Source of the DNA: Acidocella aquatica
GTDB lineage: Bacteria > Pseudomonadota > Alphaproteobacteria > Acetobacterales > Acetobacteraceae
Reading direction: 5' to 3'
DNA length: 64,000 nucleotides
Assembly: GCF_030160635.1 (NCBI RefSeq)
Contig: NZ_BSOS01000090.1
Coordinates: 124,001-188,000 of the forward strand
Within the stretch, counting starts at the first letter, position 1; each line of letters begins with the position of its first letter. Positions 1 to 9,591 of the stretch are shown here, in pieces. The notes below the pieces were generated by a model that made no database searches, was not told the DNA's origin, and was given only the letters and a program-made list of their open reading frames with translations. The translations under genes and the position numbers were made by a program.

Positions 1-69
1 GCCATCCTCATAGCTGAGTTCGAGCAGGTTCTCCGCGCGCCTCAATTTAATCTGTACTGGCACACTCAC
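1..69 (-). CDS. DUF971-like protein, N-terminal 23 codons only
   Basis: The minus strand opens with a GTG at 67-69 that overlaps the TGA of the Trm112-like gene as GTGA, a sign of translational coupling. The 23 readable residues ([20 protein letters not shown], then EDG) match the start of DUF971 / gamma-butyrobetaine-hydroxylase-like N-terminal domains, with a basic strand, then LLEL-Y-DG. The rest lies beyond the window edge. In alphaproteobacteria this small domain often follows LON-domain and Trm112 genes, as here. Function is unknown; a role in iron-sulfur or metal handling is only suspected for the family. The frame is seen; the family call rests on a short match. Confidence 0.6.
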   Translation of the reverse strand, partial: MSVPVQIKLRRAENLLELSYEDG

Positions 70-257
70 GGCGTGAGAACGCGCGCTTCTTCCGCCAGCA
101 TGATCGGTATGCCGTTGCGGATCGGATATGCCAGCCCGGCCTTAACGCTGATCAATTCGCCGTGCTCCCGATCATAGGTCAACGGTCCGCGGGTCAGCGG
201 GCAGACCAGTATCTCCAGCAGCCTCGGGTCGATCGGCGGTTCGTTATCCATGCTCAA
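66..257 (-). CDS. Trm112 family protein (UPF0434, YcaR-like)
   Basis: This 63-residue protein carries the Trm112 signature: [17 protein letters not shown] near the N terminus and [11 protein letters not shown] near the C terminus. Family members of about 60 residues are standalone zinc-ribbon-like proteins related to the eukaryotic methyltransferase activator Trm112. Only one Cys (in VCPLT) is present, so the zinc site is degenerate, as is common in bacterial members. The ATG overlaps the stop of the LON-domain gene by four bases (254-257) and its own stop overlaps the DUF971 start, giving a tightly coupled operon. No specific methyltransferase partner can be named from the sequence. Confidence 0.88.
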   Translation of the reverse strand: MSMDNEPPIDPRLLEILVCPLTRGPLTYDREHGELISVKAGLAYPIRNGIPIMLAEEARVLTP

Positions 258-928
258 CTCGCTTTCGGTTCATCATCATCGTCATCATGCCCACCCTCGA
301 AGGCATTTATCTCCAGCAGCGCCAGCAGCGCGCGGGCGCGTTCGGCCTCGTCGCGCGCCTCCAGCAAAGCCTGTTTCTCCTCAACGTCAAACGGGCAGGC
401 CATGGCCAGCGAGACAACCAGCGCCGCATCGGGCATATCGGCGATGGTGTCCCAGTTCGCCTCCACCCCGGCCCGGGCAAAATAACGGCGCAGCGCCGCC
501 ACCAATATCCCACGCTCAAAGGGCAAGCAGGCCTGCGGCTCCTGCAAATCCGCGGCAAAGCCGCTGAACGCCCCACGCACCCGCCGATAACCCCGCCGCG
601 CCTCCACTTCTTCGACAATGGTGAACCGCGCGACTCCGCTCAGTGTGATGAGATAGCGTCCGTCGCCGCTCTCCTCGAAAGCCGAAATCCGCCCCAGGCA
701 GCCAATGCGATACAGACCAGGCCCATTATTCCCCCGCGCCAGCCGTTTATCGGGCTGCACCATGCCCAACATCCGCCCTGCCGCCAACGCATCCTCCACC
801 AAAGCGAGATAGCGCGGCTCGAAGATATTGAGCGGCAGCTTGCCGCCAGGCAGGAGCAGCGCCCCCGCGAGCGGAAACACCGGAAACTCCTCTGGTAGAT
901 CTTCCAACGCGGGGGGCAAGGCCGCCAT
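254..928 (-). CDS. LON peptidase N-terminal-type substrate-binding domain protein
   Basis: The 224 residues consist of a single LON substrate-binding domain with no AAA+ or protease part. It starts with [26 protein letters not shown] (residues 16-41), the family hallmark, and has [20 protein letters not shown] in the middle. Bacterial standalone versions are uncharacterised and may bind unfolded proteins. The tail is acidic (GHDDDDDEP). The gene starts three bases after the end of the thioredoxin-TPR gene and overlaps the Trm112 start, so thioredoxin, LON, Trm112 and DUF971 genes are probably co-transcribed as a protein-homeostasis operon. The family call is firm, the function is not. Confidence 0.9.
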   Translation of the reverse strand: MAALPPALEDLPEEFPVFPLAGALLLPGGKLPLNIFEPRYLALVEDALAAGRMLGMVQPDKRLARGNNGPGLYRIGCLGRISAFEESGDGRYLITLSGVARFTIVEEVEARRGYRRVRGAFSGFAADLQEPQACLPFERGILVAALRRYFARAGVEANWDTIADMPDAALVVSLAMACPFDVEEKQALLEARDEAERARALLALLEINAFEGGHDDDDDEPKAS

Positions 929-931
929 GCG

Positions 932-1876
932 CTAGCGAAATAACAGCGCTGAAAGCTTGCGCCGCGCCGCCATGGTGGCCTCATCGTCAAACCCCCAGGC
1001 CTCGAAAAACTTCAGCAGTTGCAGCCGCGCGGCATCCTCGTTCCAGGCCCGGTTGCGGCGCACGATCTCCAGCAACGCATCCGCCGCCGCATCACGCTCG
1101 CCAGAGGCGTTCAGCGCCGTTGCCAGCTCATAACGCGCCTCGAAATCATCAGGATTGGCGGCCAGCCGCGCCTCCAGCCCGGCCCGCGCGCCCTGCGCCT
1201 TGCGCCCCTCGGCAGCCAGCGCCAGCGCTGAGCGCGCGCCCGCGATCTCGCCATGCTCCGCCAGCTTCTCAGGCACCCCGGCCAGCACCTCGGCGGCCTG
1301 CTCCTCATCGCCCAGCGCGATCAGCGCCCGCGCCAGGCCGGACCACGCCTCCGGCTTCTCACGGTCAGCCTGCACCGCGGCGGCAAAATGCTGCGCCGCC
1401 GATTCGGCATCGCCCTGTTCCAAATATTCCTTGCCCTGCGCGATCAGCTCCGCCCCTGGCGCCGCCGAACCCGCCATTTTCAGCAAGCCCTCGACGAATC
1501 GCCTCACCTCGCTCTCCGGCAGCGCGCCGGAGAACGTATCGGCCACCTGCCCCTGCCAGAACGCCACAACGGTCGGCACTGATTGCAACGGCAACCCCAT
1601 GCGGGTGAGCTGCGCCACCAGGGCCTGGTTCTTGTCGATATCGATCTTCACCAGCCGCACCCGCCCGCCCTGCGCGCGCACCACTTTCTCCAGCGCCGGT
1701 GTCAGGGTTTTGCACGGGCCGCACCATGTCGCCCAAAAATCCACCAGCACGGGGATTTCACGCGAGGCATCGACCACATCGGCCATAAAACTGGTCTGGT
1801 CGCTGTCGATAATCATGTTGGCCGGCGGGGGCGCCGGAGTCGCATCGGTCTCGGTACTGAATAGGCTGCTCATCAC
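932..1876 (-). CDS. Thioredoxin-domain protein with TPR tail (YbbN/CnoX-like)
   Basis: Residues about 22-130 form a thioredoxin fold with the redox motif WCGPC (Cys52, Cys55) followed by KTLTPALEKV. The remaining 180 residues are helical TPR-like repeats rich in Ala and Leu (for example GDAESAAQHFAAAVQADREKPEAW). This architecture is that of YbbN/CnoX, a chaperedoxin that protects proteins from overoxidation and passes them to GroEL or DnaK. E. coli CnoX has lost one active-site Cys; here the CxxC is intact, as in many alphaproteobacteria. It is first in the operon with LON, Trm112 and DUF971. The start could be either of two adjacent Met codons. Confidence 0.88.
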   Translation of the reverse strand: MMSSLFSTETDATPAPPPANMIIDSDQTSFMADVVDASREIPVLVDFWATWCGPCKTLTPALEKVVRAQGGRVRLVKIDIDKNQALVAQLTRMGLPLQSVPTVVAFWQGQVADTFSGALPESEVRRFVEGLLKMAGSAAPGAELIAQGKEYLEQGDAESAAQHFAAAVQADREKPEAWSGLARALIALGDEEQAAEVLAGVPEKLAEHGEIAGARSALALAAEGRKAQGARAGLEARLAANPDDFEARYELATALNASGERDAAADALLEIVRRNRAWNEDAARLQLLKFFEAWGFDDEATMAARRKLSALLFR

Positions 1877-2008
1877 TCTTAATCCGTATGGGTTTCCTTG
1901 AGGCAGTATATAGTATCAATCCGCGCGCTCACACCCCACGCAAAGTAACTCACGGTTGGAGGCTTGCAATCCTCTCCGAGGGGCCTTAAAGAGCCGCTCA
2001 CGCCATGA

Positions 2009-2083
2009 GCGGGCGTAGCTCAGGGGTAGAGCACAACCTTGCCAAGGTTGGGGTCGTGGGTTCGAATCCCATCGCCCGCTCCA
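2009..2083 (+). tRNA. tRNA-Gly (anticodon GCC)
   Basis: The acceptor arms GCGGGCG (2009-2015) and CGCCCGC (2073-2079) pair fully, followed by T and an encoded CCA (2081-2083). The anticodon arm is CAACC-TTGCCAA-GGTTG, giving anticodon GCC for glycine. The T arm GTGGG-TTCGAAT-CCCAT is canonical. The gene is transcribed rightward, away from the operon on its left, and an intrinsic terminator follows. Confidence 0.97.
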
Positions 2084-2113
2084 AATTTCTTCAAGGAAGT
2101 GAGAGCGTTACGA

Positions 2114-2145
2114 AAAGGCCGCCGCAGGGTGGCCTTTCGCTTTTT
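2114..2145 (+). terminator. Intrinsic terminator after tRNA-Gly
   Basis: AAAGGCC (2114-2120) and GGCCTTT (2131-2137) form a seven-pair stem with a ten-base loop, followed after CGC by five T (2141-2145). It sits 30 bases after the tRNA CCA end and no gene lies between. Confidence 0.7.
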
Positions 2146-2213
2146 CGGCGTGCGCCCGCATGGCGCCCACGCCATGTAGCCACATTCTTTTGCCCGATTA
2201 GCCGGCCAGAGTG

Positions 2214-2288
2214 ATCGCACTTAGTGCGATAGATTCGAAAGGCTGATTCACGTTTGAGGCTGACGCGCCAGCGCGTCAGCCTCAAACG
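2214..2288. repeat. Two palindromes, REP-like element
   Basis: ATCGCAC-TTA-GTGCGAT (2214-2230) is followed by a perfect 18-bp inverted repeat (2251-2268 and 2271-2288) with a two-base centre. Both are intergenic and about 75 bases from the end of the aldo-keto reductase. The long stem lacks a T tract on either side, so it is not a standard terminator. A dispersed REP-type or MITE-type repeat is more likely. Other copies cannot be tested from one window. Confidence 0.5.
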
Positions 2289-2350
2289 ATCCGATTCTAA
2301 AGCAATCATGCTTCAGTCTGCCATGCGGCTGTTCGCCCGTGCCGCGGTGA

Positions 2351-4392
<2,042 letters not shown>

Positions 4393-4474
4393 TTATGTCA
4401 CTGAACGCAAGCGGGAGCGGTGAAGCCACCGATGATACGGAGGGTATATAGCCTCTGCCCATTACGACGATTAG

Positions 4475-4490
4475 ATGCTAAAATAAGCAT
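4475..4490. promoter_or_regulatory. Candidate LysR operator
   Basis: ATGCT-AAAATA-AGCAT is a 16-base dyad 24 bases before the LysR start and about 110 bases before the aldo-keto reductase start. LysR proteins usually bind interrupted dyads in such divergent regions. The strict T-N11-A spacing is not met exactly, so this is a position-based suggestion. Confidence 0.35.
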
Positions 4491-4513
4491 AAAGTGATAT
4501 CTGGAGCTTATAA

Positions 4514-5407
4514 ATGAGGCGCGACACTTTGGCTGATCTGGCCGTGTTCCTCAGCGTGGCAGAGGAACGCAGCTTCACCCGGGCGGCGGCGGCACTCGGC
4601 ACCTCGCAATCTGCCATCAGCCAGATCGTGCGCAGGCTGGAGGCAGCGATGGGGGTGAAGCTGCTGACCCGCACCACCCGGGCCGTTGCTCTCACGGTGG
4701 CGGGGGAGCAACTGGCCTCAACCTTGCGCCCGGCTTTCGATGATATCGACGCGCGGCTGAGCGCACTCACCGCCCTGGCGGAAAAACCTTCGGGCGAGTT
4801 GCGCATCACCACCCACAAACATGCCGCGCAGACGGTGCTGTGGCCGGTGCTCAAGCGGATGATGCAGGATTATCCCGATATCAGCGTGGAATTATCGCTG
4901 GATGGGCGTCTGATCGACATCGTCGCCGAACGGTTCGACGCTGGCGTGCGTTTGGGCGAGCAGGTGGCGAAGGATATGATCGCGGTGCGGATCGGGCCGG
5001 ATCTGCGCATGGCGGTGGTCGCGGCACCTGCCTATCTGGAGCGTTTTGGCAGCCCCGCCACGCCGCATGAGCTGACCCGCCACCGCTGCATCAATCTCCG
5101 CCTGCCGACGGCGGGCGGGCTCTATGCCTGGGAGTTTGAGAAGAATGGGCGGGCGGTCAACGTCAGGGTCGATGGGCCACTGATTGTTAACGATGTGGAG
5201 ATGATGCTGCAGGCCGCGCAAGACGGGCTGGCGCTGGCCTATGTTCTTGAGGATCAGGCGATGCCCCATCTGGTGAGCGGGCGGCTTGTACGGGTTTTGG
5301 AGGATTGGTGCCCGTATTTCCCCGGCTATCATCTCTACTACCCCGACCGCCGGCAGTTACCGGCCGCGTTCACGCTGCTGGTTAACGCGCTGCGCTACAA
5401 GCCGTGA
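4514..5407 (+). CDS. LysR family transcriptional regulator
   Basis: The 297 residues show the LysR architecture. The N-terminal winged helix-turn-helix is at residues about 3-62 ([20 protein letters not shown], then [20 protein letters not shown] and [12 protein letters not shown]). A periplasmic-binding-like effector domain runs from residue 90 to the end, with the typical GELRIT and VDGPLIVND segments. It belongs to the large CrgA/AaeR-like branch that often controls a divergent oxidoreductase. GGAG seven bases before the ATG supports the start. It is divergent from the two aldo-keto reductases, which are its likely targets. The inducer is unknown. Confidence 0.93.
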   Translation: MRRDTLADLAVFLSVAEERSFTRAAAALGTSQSAISQIVRRLEAAMGVKLLTRTTRAVALTVAGEQLASTLRPAFDDIDARLSALTALAEKPSGELRITTHKHAAQTVLWPVLKRMMQDYPDISVELSLDGRLIDIVAERFDAGVRLGEQVAKDMIAVRIGPDLRMAVVAAPAYLERFGSPATPHELTRHRCINLRLPTAGGLYAWEFEKNGRAVNVRVDGPLIVNDVEMMLQAAQDGLALAYVLEDQAMPHLVSGRLVRVLEDWCPYFPGYHLYYPDRRQLPAAFTLLVNALRYKP

Positions 5408-5478
5408 TGGATGCGGCGGAAAAGAAGCGGGCAAAGCCAGCGTTGTTCCGGGGTACTTGCGGCCCTGGAGGTACACTG

Positions 5479-5509
5479 AGCCGATCGCATGCGCGTCATG
5501 CGATCGGCT
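5479..5509. terminator. Hairpin between convergent genes
   Basis: AGCCGATCGCATG (5479-5491) and CATGCGATCGGCT (5497-5509) form a perfect 13-pair stem with a five-base loop. It lies between the convergent LysR and SDR stop codons. No strong T tract follows on either side, so it may be a weak bidirectional terminator or transcript-end stabiliser. Confidence 0.55.
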
Positions 5510-5515
5510 TTCGCG

Positions 5516-6274
5516 TCAGAACTGGACGCGCTTGGTATAACCACCATCGATGATGAGGTTGGTGCCCGTGATGTAATTCGCCGCGGGACTGGCGAGAAAC
5601 ACCACCGCGCGCGCGACCTCTTCAGGTTTACCCATGCGGCCGAGCGGGATCGCTTTTTCCGTTGCCTCGTAAACTTCCGGCATCACGCCCTTCAGCGCCT
5701 GCCAGTTGCCGGTGGGAAAAGAGACCGGCCCGGGCGATACCGCGTTCACGCGAATTCCCTTGCCCGCCCAATGCTGCGAGAGCTGCTTGGAATAGGTGAG
5801 CAGAGCGGCTTTCATCGCATTAAACGCCTGCGGCATGAAAAATGTCTCAACCGCGGCGGTGCTCGAAAGCAGGATCACCGAACCGGCGCCGGAGGCCTCA
5901 AGGTAGGGCTCCAGCGTCTCGCATCCCGCGACCCCGCCGAGAATGTCCACATCCAGGCATTTCTGCCAGTCGGTGGCGGCCTGCGAACCGGAGGCGCTGG
6001 CGTTGTGGATGAAGATGTCGCAGCCGCCCATGGCCTGCGCGGCCTTCACCAGCCACGCCTTGTAGGCGTCCATATCCTGCATATCCAGCACATCGCCCAC
6101 CACTTTATGGCCGTACGCGGCCAGGGCGGTGCGGGTGTCCTCAACCTGCGCGGCGTTGCGGGAGAAAAAGGCGACATCGGCCCCCTCCGCCGCGAAAAGT
6201 TCGGCGATGGCGCGGCCAATGCCGCGGCTGCCGCCCGAAATAATGACTTTTTTGCCCGCTAATCCTAGATCCAT
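5516..6274 (-). CDS. SDR family protein with Phe in place of the catalytic Tyr
   Basis: This 252-residue Rossmann protein has the cofactor motif SGGSRGIG (residues 13-20) and HNASASG where NNAG is usual. The active-site Ser is at 137/138 and Lys at 155 (FNAMK), but the position of the catalytic Tyr holds Phe151. The Ser-to-Phe spacing of 13 residues matches normal SDRs, so this is a real substitution. It could be a divergent subfamily with another proton donor or a non-reductase role. The start at 6274 is supported by GGGAGAAACGCC upstream; a longer frame reaching back into the neighbouring SDR is not plausible. It lies 55 bases downstream of that SDR and is probably co-transcribed. Confidence 0.88.
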   Translation of the reverse strand: MDLGLAGKKVIISGGSRGIGRAIAELFAAEGADVAFFSRNAAQVEDTRTALAAYGHKVVGDVLDMQDMDAYKAWLVKAAQAMGGCDIFIHNASASGSQAATDWQKCLDVDILGGVAGCETLEPYLEASGAGSVILLSSTAAVETFFMPQAFNAMKAALLTYSKQLSQHWAGKGIRVNAVSPGPVSFPTGNWQALKGVMPEVYEATEKAIPLGRMGKPEEVARAVVFLASPAANYITGTNLIIDGGYTKRVQF

Positions 6275-6329
6275 GGCGTTTCTCCCGGTTGTTGTGCGCG
6301 CCGCGGCGCGCGTTGGCTGAGGGGTGGTT

Positions 6330-7091
6330 TTATTTGGGGCCCATGCGAATGGCGCCGTCCAGCCGGATCGTTTCGCCATTGAGCATCGGGTTGGTGATGA
6401 TGCTTTCCACCAGCATCGCGTATTCTTCGGGCTTGCCGAGGCGGCTGGGGAAAGGCACCTGCCGGCCGAGTGAGTCCCGCACATCCTGCGGGAGGCCGAG
6501 CAGCATGGGGGTGAGAAACAATCCTGGGGCGATGGTCATCACCCGGATACCATGGGGGGCGAGATCGCGGGAGATCGGCAGGGTCATGGCCGCGACACCC
6601 CCTTTGGAGGCGGCGTACGAAGCCTGCCCCACCTGCCCCTCAAAGGCGGCGACGGAGGCGGTATTGATGATCACGCCGCGTTCATCGCCGTGCGGGTCCG
6701 CAGCCGCCAGCCGCGCCGCGAATTTGGAGATGACGTTGAAGGTGCCGACGAGATTGATCTCGATAAGCTGGCGGAACCCGGCCAGCGGCGCGGGCGCGAA
6801 TTCACGGCCCACGGTTTTGGCGGGGCGGCTGATGCCGGCGCAATTGACCAGAATGCGCGCCGTGCCGTGCCGGGCGGCCGCCTCGTCCAGCGCGGCGGCG
6901 ACACCCTCGTCGCTGGTGATGTCCACGGCGCAGAACATGCCGCCGATCTCGCCTGCGAGCGCAGTGCCCAGGGCTTCGTTCATATCAAACAATGCAACCT
7001 TACAGCCGCGCGCCGCCAGCCGCCTGGCCGTGGCCGCACCAAGCCCGGAGGCGCCGCCCGTTACGACTGCCGCTACATTCTGGAATTCCAT
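6330..7091 (-). CDS. SDR, 3-hydroxyacyl-CoA dehydrogenase type 2-like
   Basis: The 253-residue protein has TGGASGLG (11-18), NCAG (83-86), catalytic Ser146, Tyr159 and Lys163 (YAASK), and a C-terminal GETIRLDGAIRM. The pattern EINLVGTFNVI plus IINTASVAAFEGQVGQ is characteristic of HSD17B10/HADH2-like enzymes, which oxidise 3-hydroxyacyl-CoA with NAD, including branched and steroid-side-chain substrates. ATG at 7091 is chosen over a codon nine residues upstream because it aligns with the family start and follows GGGGGA. It is the first gene of a two-SDR minus-strand unit. It is divergent from the VOC-DUF35-thiolase operon across a region with TTGTATA-type sites. Confidence 0.9.
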   Translation of the reverse strand: MEFQNVAAVVTGGASGLGAATARRLAARGCKVALFDMNEALGTALAGEIGGMFCAVDITSDEGVAAALDEAAARHGTARILVNCAGISRPAKTVGREFAPAPLAGFRQLIEINLVGTFNVISKFAARLAAADPHGDERGVIINTASVAAFEGQVGQASYAASKGGVAAMTLPISRDLAPHGIRVMTIAPGLFLTPMLLGLPQDVRDSLGRQVPFPSRLGKPEEYAMLVESIITNPMLNGETIRLDGAIRMGPK

Positions 7092-7132
7092 CCTGATTCC
7101 CCCGTGCGTCCGGTGCATCCCGGATTTCTACA

Positions 7133-7220
7133 TATATACAATTTGACCATAAATAATATAGTAGTCAATGCGACGGGCGCAAAGTATCTTGCCCGGTTTT
7201 ATGAATTATGATTATACAAA
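7133..7220. promoter_or_regulatory. Two TTGTATA-type sites in a divergent promoter region
   Basis: TATATACAA (7133-7141) and TTATACAAA (7212-7220) lie in the AT-rich gap between the SDR operon and the VOC-DUF35-thiolase operon. Both match one arm and centre of the TTGTATACAA palindrome seen at other promoters of this window. A GntR/FCD regulator is the suggested binder. Confidence 0.5.
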
Positions 7221-7252
7221 ATTACAACAAAAGTATAAAAGGAATCGGACGG

Positions 7253-7789
7253 ATGCCCAGGAATCTGATTGCCGGTATTGGCAATGTCATGCAGCTCGCC
7301 TTTGTTCCCGCGGATGTGGATGCGGCGCTGAAATACTGGACGCAGACCATGGGTGCTGGCCCCTTCGTGGCGCTGGACCATGTGCAAATGGACGCCGCTA
7401 CCTATAAAGGCGCGCCGGTGGCGATCGATTTCAGTGTCTACATCGGGTATTGGGGCGATTTGCAGATCGAGATCATCGCGCAGCACGACGATACGCCCTC
7501 GATCTATAAATCCTGGCGCGATGAGGGGTGCGAAGGGCTGCACCATGTCTGCCTGATCACCAGCGACATGGCCAAGGCGCGGCGCATCATTCAGGATGCC
7601 GGCGGCACCGTGGTGCAGGAGGCGTTTCTCCCCGGCGGCGTGGAGGCATTTTATGCTGAGACCGGCGGCGGACCGGGGACCATGGTTGAGGTATTGCAGC
7701 CAAACCAGGCGATACTGGATGCGTTTGCCCACATCAAAAGCCTCTCGGTGGGCTGGGACGGAGCTGACCCCGTGCGGAGGCTTGGCTGA
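7253..7789 (+). CDS. VOC (glyoxalase/bleomycin resistance superfamily) protein
   Basis: The 178 residues form a two-module VOC fold: MQLAFVPADVDAALKYWTQTMGAGPF at the start and LHHVCLITSDMAKARRIIQDAGGTVVQE in the second half. Metal-ligand candidates are the His in GLHHV and the late Glu in TMVEVLQP. The branch resembles glyoxalase_4-type proteins next to CoA-ester catabolism genes, such as methylmalonyl-CoA epimerase-like proteins, but the reaction is not fixed. The start at 7253 is preferred over an upstream ATG at 7208 because AAAGGAATCGG precedes it and the extra residues are unlike the family. Its stop overlaps the DUF35 start by one base (TGATG), so it leads the operon. Confidence 0.82.
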   Translation: MPRNLIAGIGNVMQLAFVPADVDAALKYWTQTMGAGPFVALDHVQMDAATYKGAPVAIDFSVYIGYWGDLQIEIIAQHDDTPSIYKSWRDEGCEGLHHVCLITSDMAKARRIIQDAGGTVVQEAFLPGGVEAFYAETGGGPGTMVEVLQPNQAILDAFAHIKSLSVGWDGADPVRRLG

Positions 7790-8199
7790 TGCGCGCGATC
7801 GCGCCTGATTTGTTCATCGAAACGCCCGAGGGCCCGCGTCTGCTGGGTGGGCGGCGGCGTGAGGGCGGAGATGTTGTGTTTCCGTTGCCGCAAGGCGGCG
7901 AGCGGGCTTTTTATGAGCCCGTGGAACTCTCGCCGCACGGCCTGCTGTGGAGCTGGACGGTGCAGCGCTTCCGTCCGAAATCGCCGCCTTATGCTGGTGA
8001 TGAGGATGAACGCGGCTTTCAGCCTTATGCGGTCGGCTATGTCGAGTTGCCGGGTGAGGTGATTGTGGAATCCCGCCTGGAGTTCGGCGAGGTTGAGCCG
8101 CGCCTGGGGCTTTCGATGCGGTTGGAGATTGTGCCCTTTAACCATGGGGCCGATGGCGATTTACAAAGTTGTTACATCTTCCGGGCGGAGGGGGCATGA
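7789..8199 (+). CDS. DUF35 / OB-fold protein lacking the zinc-ribbon cysteines
   Basis: The 136-residue protein matches the ChsH2/DUF35 family through its OB-fold: LSPHGLLWSWTVQRFRPKSPPY, then FQPYAVGYVELPGEVIVESRL. DUF35 proteins usually have a four-Cys rubredoxin-like zinc ribbon before the OB-fold. Here the corresponding segment (GPRLLGGRRREGGDVVFP) has none, and the only Cys is near the C terminus. In actinobacterial steroid degradation DUF35 domains bind acyl-CoA and form complexes with Ltp2 thiolase-like aldolases. The gene is sandwiched by overlap between the VOC and thiolase-like genes, which supports a complex with the latter. Confidence 0.82.
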   Translation: MRAIAPDLFIETPEGPRLLGGRRREGGDVVFPLPQGGERAFYEPVELSPHGLLWSWTVQRFRPKSPPYAGDEDERGFQPYAVGYVELPGEVIVESRLEFGEVEPRLGLSMRLEIVPFNHGADGDLQSCYIFRAEGA

Positions 8200-9338
8200 G
8201 CGAGGTTTTTATTGTCGGGGCGGGGATTCATCCCTTCGGGCGGCATGAGCTTTCCGGGCTTGACCAGGGCGTGTTCGCGGCACGGGCGGCGCTGGCCGAT
8301 GCAGGTGTGGAGTGGCGCGATGTGCAATGCGCCTTTGGCGGCTCCTTCGCGGCCGGCGATGCCGATGCGGCGCTGCCGCGGCTGGGGCTCACGGGCGTGC
8401 AGTTTATCAACGTCGCCAATGGCTGCGCCACGGGCGGCTCGGCGCTGCTTTCAGCCTATTGGGCAATCAAGTCCGGCGAGTTCGATCTGGCGCTCGTGCT
8501 GGGGTTTGATAAGCATCCGCGCGGCTCCTTCAACCCAGCGCCGGCCGATATGGGGCTGCCTGATTGGTACGGCGAGCTGGGCATGATGCTCACCACGCAG
8601 TTTTTCGCCAACAAGATCCAACGTTACATGGCACTCTACGGCATCAGCCGGCGCACGCTGGGGCTGGTCGCGGAAAAGGCGTTCGCCAATGCGGTGCATG
8701 CGCCGCATGCCTGGCGGCGTGCCCCGGTGGCGCTGGATGACATTCTTAACGCGCAGATGGTGAATGATCCGCTAACCAAATTCATGTTCTGCTCACCCTC
8801 CGAGGGTGGGGCGGCGTTGATCCTGGCCAGCCCGGCGCGCGCGCGCCAGCTGGGGCGCGACCAGATAAGGCTGCGCGGCGCCGCCATGCGGACCAGGGTA
8901 AAAGGTTCGTTCGAGGTGTTCTCGCCAAGCCTGGACATTGAGCGCGGCCCCTCGCCAGCGGAGATGGCCGCCAAAGCTGCCTTCCAGATGGCCGGGCTTG
9001 GGCCCAAGGATATGAATGTGTTGCAGCTTCAGGATACAGAATCGGGCGCTGAAATCATGCATATGGCGGAGAACGGATTCTGTGAGCATGGCGCGCAGGA
9101 GAAGTTGATCCAATCGGGCGCCACACGTATCGGAGGACCGATGCCGGTGAACACGGATGGCGGTTGCCTGGCCTGCGGCGAGCCGATTGGCGCCTCGGGG
9201 CTGCGCCAGGTCTACGAGAACGTCATCCAGCTGCGCGGCCAGGGCGGCGGGCGCCAGGTGCCGGGCAACCCGGGGATAGGCTACAGCCAGGTTTATGGCG
9301 CGCCAGGGTTGGCAGCGGTCACCATCATCGGGAAATAG
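8196..9338 (+). CDS. Thiolase-like lipid-transfer protein (Ltp2/SCP-x type)
   Basis: The 380 residues have a thiolase fold. A nucleophile-position Cys77 occurs in NVANGCATGGSAL, and the C-terminal loop is CGEPIGASG. In true thiolases that loop reads GHPxGxSG; here the His is Glu329, so ordinary Claisen chemistry is doubtful. Loss of this His is a feature of Ltp2-like proteins, which act as retro-aldolases on steroid side-chain CoA esters together with a DUF35 partner. The DUF35 gene directly upstream overlaps this start as ATGA (8196-8199), so this start is preferred. Aldol cleavage of a tertiary hydroxyacyl-CoA is a reasonable inference, not shown. Confidence 0.88.
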   Translation: MSEVFIVGAGIHPFGRHELSGLDQGVFAARAALADAGVEWRDVQCAFGGSFAAGDADAALPRLGLTGVQFINVANGCATGGSALLSAYWAIKSGEFDLALVLGFDKHPRGSFNPAPADMGLPDWYGELGMMLTTQFFANKIQRYMALYGISRRTLGLVAEKAFANAVHAPHAWRRAPVALDDILNAQMVNDPLTKFMFCSPSEGGAALILASPARARQLGRDQIRLRGAAMRTRVKGSFEVFSPSLDIERGPSPAEMAAKAAFQMAGLGPKDMNVLQLQDTESGAEIMHMAENGFCEHGAQEKLIQSGATRIGGPMPVNTDGGCLACGEPIGASGLRQVYENVIQLRGQGGGRQVPGNPGIGYSQVYGAPGLAAVTIIGK

Positions 9339-9397
9339 GCGCGCCGGAGATTCTGATGCTCTGCCAGGCGGGCGTTCGTTCAGGGCACCAAAGTATT

Positions 9398-9423
9398 CCG
9401 GGACCAAATTTGGCCCCGGTTTT
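9398..9423 (+). terminator. Intrinsic terminator after the thiolase operon
   Basis: CCGGG-a-CC, loop AAATTT, GG-c-CCCGG followed by four T. It lies 60 bases after the thiolase-like stop and has one mismatch in the stem. The rest of the gap 9339-9591 shows only AT-rich promoter-like sequence for the next gene. Confidence 0.55.
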
Positions 9424-9591
9424 CATGACCCGTTGCAGACAAGCCTGTCTAAACCTTGATATTTTCCATTGGCGATGAGCGGCATGCCGATATGTATCAA
9501 CATCGCCTTCTGCTTAAAATCATGACTTTTAGATATATTAATACCGTTATTTCATAGAGTTACAGCACGCCGCATAATGAAAGGAAACACC

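Noticed and set aside
2005-2214. Short open frames crossing the tRNA on both strands
   Set aside because: They are made by the tRNA and its terminator; no ribosome site or family match.
6275-6484. Longer N terminus of the SDR with Phe151
   Set aside because: It would overlap the upstream SDR and precede the Rossmann start by 70 unrelated residues.
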